Positions 63,601 to 64,000 of a stretch of 64,000 nucleotides of DNA are shown one piece after another. The number at the start of each line of letters is the position of its first letter. The first letter of the stretch is position 1. The DNA comes from CALHRB01 sp964473465 (lineage in GTDB: Bacteria; Bacteroidota; Ignavibacteria; Kapaibacteriales; UBA2268): the NCBI GenBank assembly GCA_964473465.1, contig CAYYPE010000001.1:372001-436000 (forward strand), read 5' to 3'. The translations under genes and the position numbers were made by a program. The notes beneath the pieces were generated by a model, which was not told the DNA's origin, made no database searches, and worked only from the letters and a program-made list of their open reading frames with translations.

Positions 63601-64000
63601 GAAGAAGGAATATTGAAACCAGAGCTTATTGACATTAATTCCCAAATCCTAAATGATAATAAGCGACAGGAATTACTGACAACACTGATGAAAAATTATC
63701 ATCACGAAAGAAATGAGATAATTTTAACAATCAAGACAGAAAGAAATAAAATTGTTACAGGCGATGAACTCCAACCCGGTATATTACAAATGGCAAAAGT
63801 TTATATTGCCAAGAAAAGAAAATTGATGGTTGGTGATAAAATGGCAGGAAGACACGGAAACAAAGGTATTGTTTCAAAAATAGTTCCTGTTGAAGATATG
63901 CCATTTCTTCCTGATGGAACGCCAGTTGAAATAGTATTGAACCCACTTGGTGTGCCTTCCCGTATGAATCTGGGGCAATTATTCGAAACGGCTCTCGGAT
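60667..64000 (+). CDS. rpoB: RNA polymerase beta subunit (3' partial)
   Basis: 1111 codons visible, then the window ends. Start taken as GTG at 60667, because GGAGG stands 8 bases before it (60654-60658). An in-frame ATG at 60637 would add ten residues and lies right after the T run of a hairpin. Landmarks: ERVIVTQLHRSPGVFFD, the rifampicin region GTNQLSQFMDQTNPLAELTH with KRRTSALGPGGLTRERAGFE, IETPEGPNIGLI, PWRGYNFEDAI and VGDKMAGRHGNKGIVS. The residue after KRR in the rifampicin region is Thr. rpoC should follow beyond the window. Confidence 0.98.
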   Translation, partial: METNKLTTKNSQQSKTNNFIRLRERVHFGAIKEYHKYPDLLNIQLKAYEDFLQEEVPPDKRENKGLQQAFMNNFPIEDASSIYQLEFVEYSVERSKYTEDECRERELTYSKPLKAKLRLSSKAEKDTEDYFDTIETEVYLGNIPAMTPRGTFIINGAERVIVTQLHRSPGVFFDDALHPNGTRIYTARIIPFRGSWVEFITDIHDVLFAYIDRKKKFPVTTLLRALGYSSDEEVLNLFELSQEIQPEEVNTNLLGRRIASDVIDMSTGEIIATRDTIITQELLERMLKAELLPLRIFNYSDPNDEPIIAKTLSKDTAKTREDALEAIYRQLRSSEPPDIETAEALLKKLFFDPKRYDLGIVGRFRINQKLKLDIDYETTTLTKEDIVAIIKHLIHLHDTKQTGDDIDHLGNRRVRTVGEQLTSQFNVGLARMARTIKERLSIHDAENLTPNDLVNARTITSVINQFFGTNQLSQFMDQTNPLAELTHKRRTSALGPGGLTRERAGFEVRDVHYTHYGRLCPIETPEGPNIGLISSLAIHARINHLGFIETPYRKVENGYVTDKIEYLTAEKEDGLIIAPASTLVDKNGKIVEERVKARQSGDFVMVDPEAVEYIDVSTDQITSAASSLIPFLEHDDANRALMGSNMQRQAVPLLRPSAPIVGTGMEAKVAYDSRTLLLAEGDGVVEYVSADKIIVNYDDNRTEEEKLTTFYTKRRVVYPIVKFFRTNQDTCINQKPIVKAGERVVKGQPLADGASTSKGELALGQNVLVAFMPWRGYNFEDAIIVSQKLVAEDIFTSVHIEEFTLQVRDTKRGEEEFTREIPNVSEEATKDLDENGIIRTGAKVTEGDILIGKITPKGETDPTPEEKLLRAIFGDKAGDVKDVSLRATPGLKGVVINTKLFTRRLLSTEKDSKTEEKKRQEQLAKKEKDLLRSLDDACIEKLSELLNGQKTLGLKLNNGQSVFRSGSTIKKAEVLAKYEEGILKPELIDINSQILNDNKRQELLTTLMKNYHHERNEIILTIKTERNKIVTGDELQPGILQMAKVYIAKKRKLMVGDKMAGRHGNKGIVSKIVPVEDMPFLPDGTPVEIVLNPLGVPSRMNLGQLFETALG

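Overview
The window is AT-rich bacterial chromosome from the Bacteroidota/Chlorobiota/Ignavibacteriota group. Three long secreted proteins end in a type IX secretion (T9SS) C-terminal sorting domain. The E1 component of a 2-oxoacid dehydrogenase is an alpha-beta fusion. Several genes are preceded by the Bacteroidetes-type promoter TTTG-N18-20-TAnnTTTG. The same chromosome also carries a flagellar export operon and uses clear Shine-Dalgarno sites at many starts. That mix fits Ignavibacteria/Kapabacteria better than a classical Bacteroidetes; the assignment is inference. No rRNA gene, insertion sequence, prophage or CRISPR array was seen.

Layout. 1-7.5 kb: the 3' part of a giant immunoglobulin-like repeat adhesin built largely from exact 300-bp units. 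7.6-16 kb: a CtpA-type protease with a membrane protein, a REC-kinase hybrid, two small unknown proteins, RecQ, YebC and RuvC. 16-19 kb: on the minus strand an MscS channel and a tandem DsrC-like protein lacking the usual cysteines, then two convergent lipoproteins. 19.3-24.7 kb: a four-gene envelope cassette (beta-barrel, lipoprotein-barrel, lipoprotein, PD40/OmpA-like lipoprotein), the strongest candidate for an undescribed complex. 24.7-29.7 kb: hemerythrin-like protein, ABC transporter pair and fused E1. 29.9-38.2 kb: housekeeping (HolB, GcvT, ComEA-like, phosphoesterase, L27/L21, CoaBC, Der). 38.2-47.4 kb: secreted proteins (T9SS metalloprotease, T9SS ASH/cohesin-like protein, an S41-like protein without its nucleophile, a secreted heavy-metal-binding protein). 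47.5-51.3 kb: an NmrA-like reductase overlapping an ankyrin protein, and a 780-residue helical repeat protein. 51.7-56.8 kb: fliP-fliQ-fliR-flhB-flhA behind a sigma-54-like site. 56.8-64 kb: tRNA-Tyr-Gly-Gly-Thr-Trp, secE, nusG, rplK, rplA, rplJ, rplL and the 5' part of rpoB, with RNA hairpins before rplJ and rpoB.

How the parts relate. The tRNA-secE-nusG-ribosomal protein-rpoB region is the conserved transcription/translation block, here without tuf. YebC-RuvC-RecQ is a recombination neighbourhood. The secreted and lipoprotein genes together describe an outer-membrane-rich cell surface exporting through T9SS, alongside a flagellar type III export gate.
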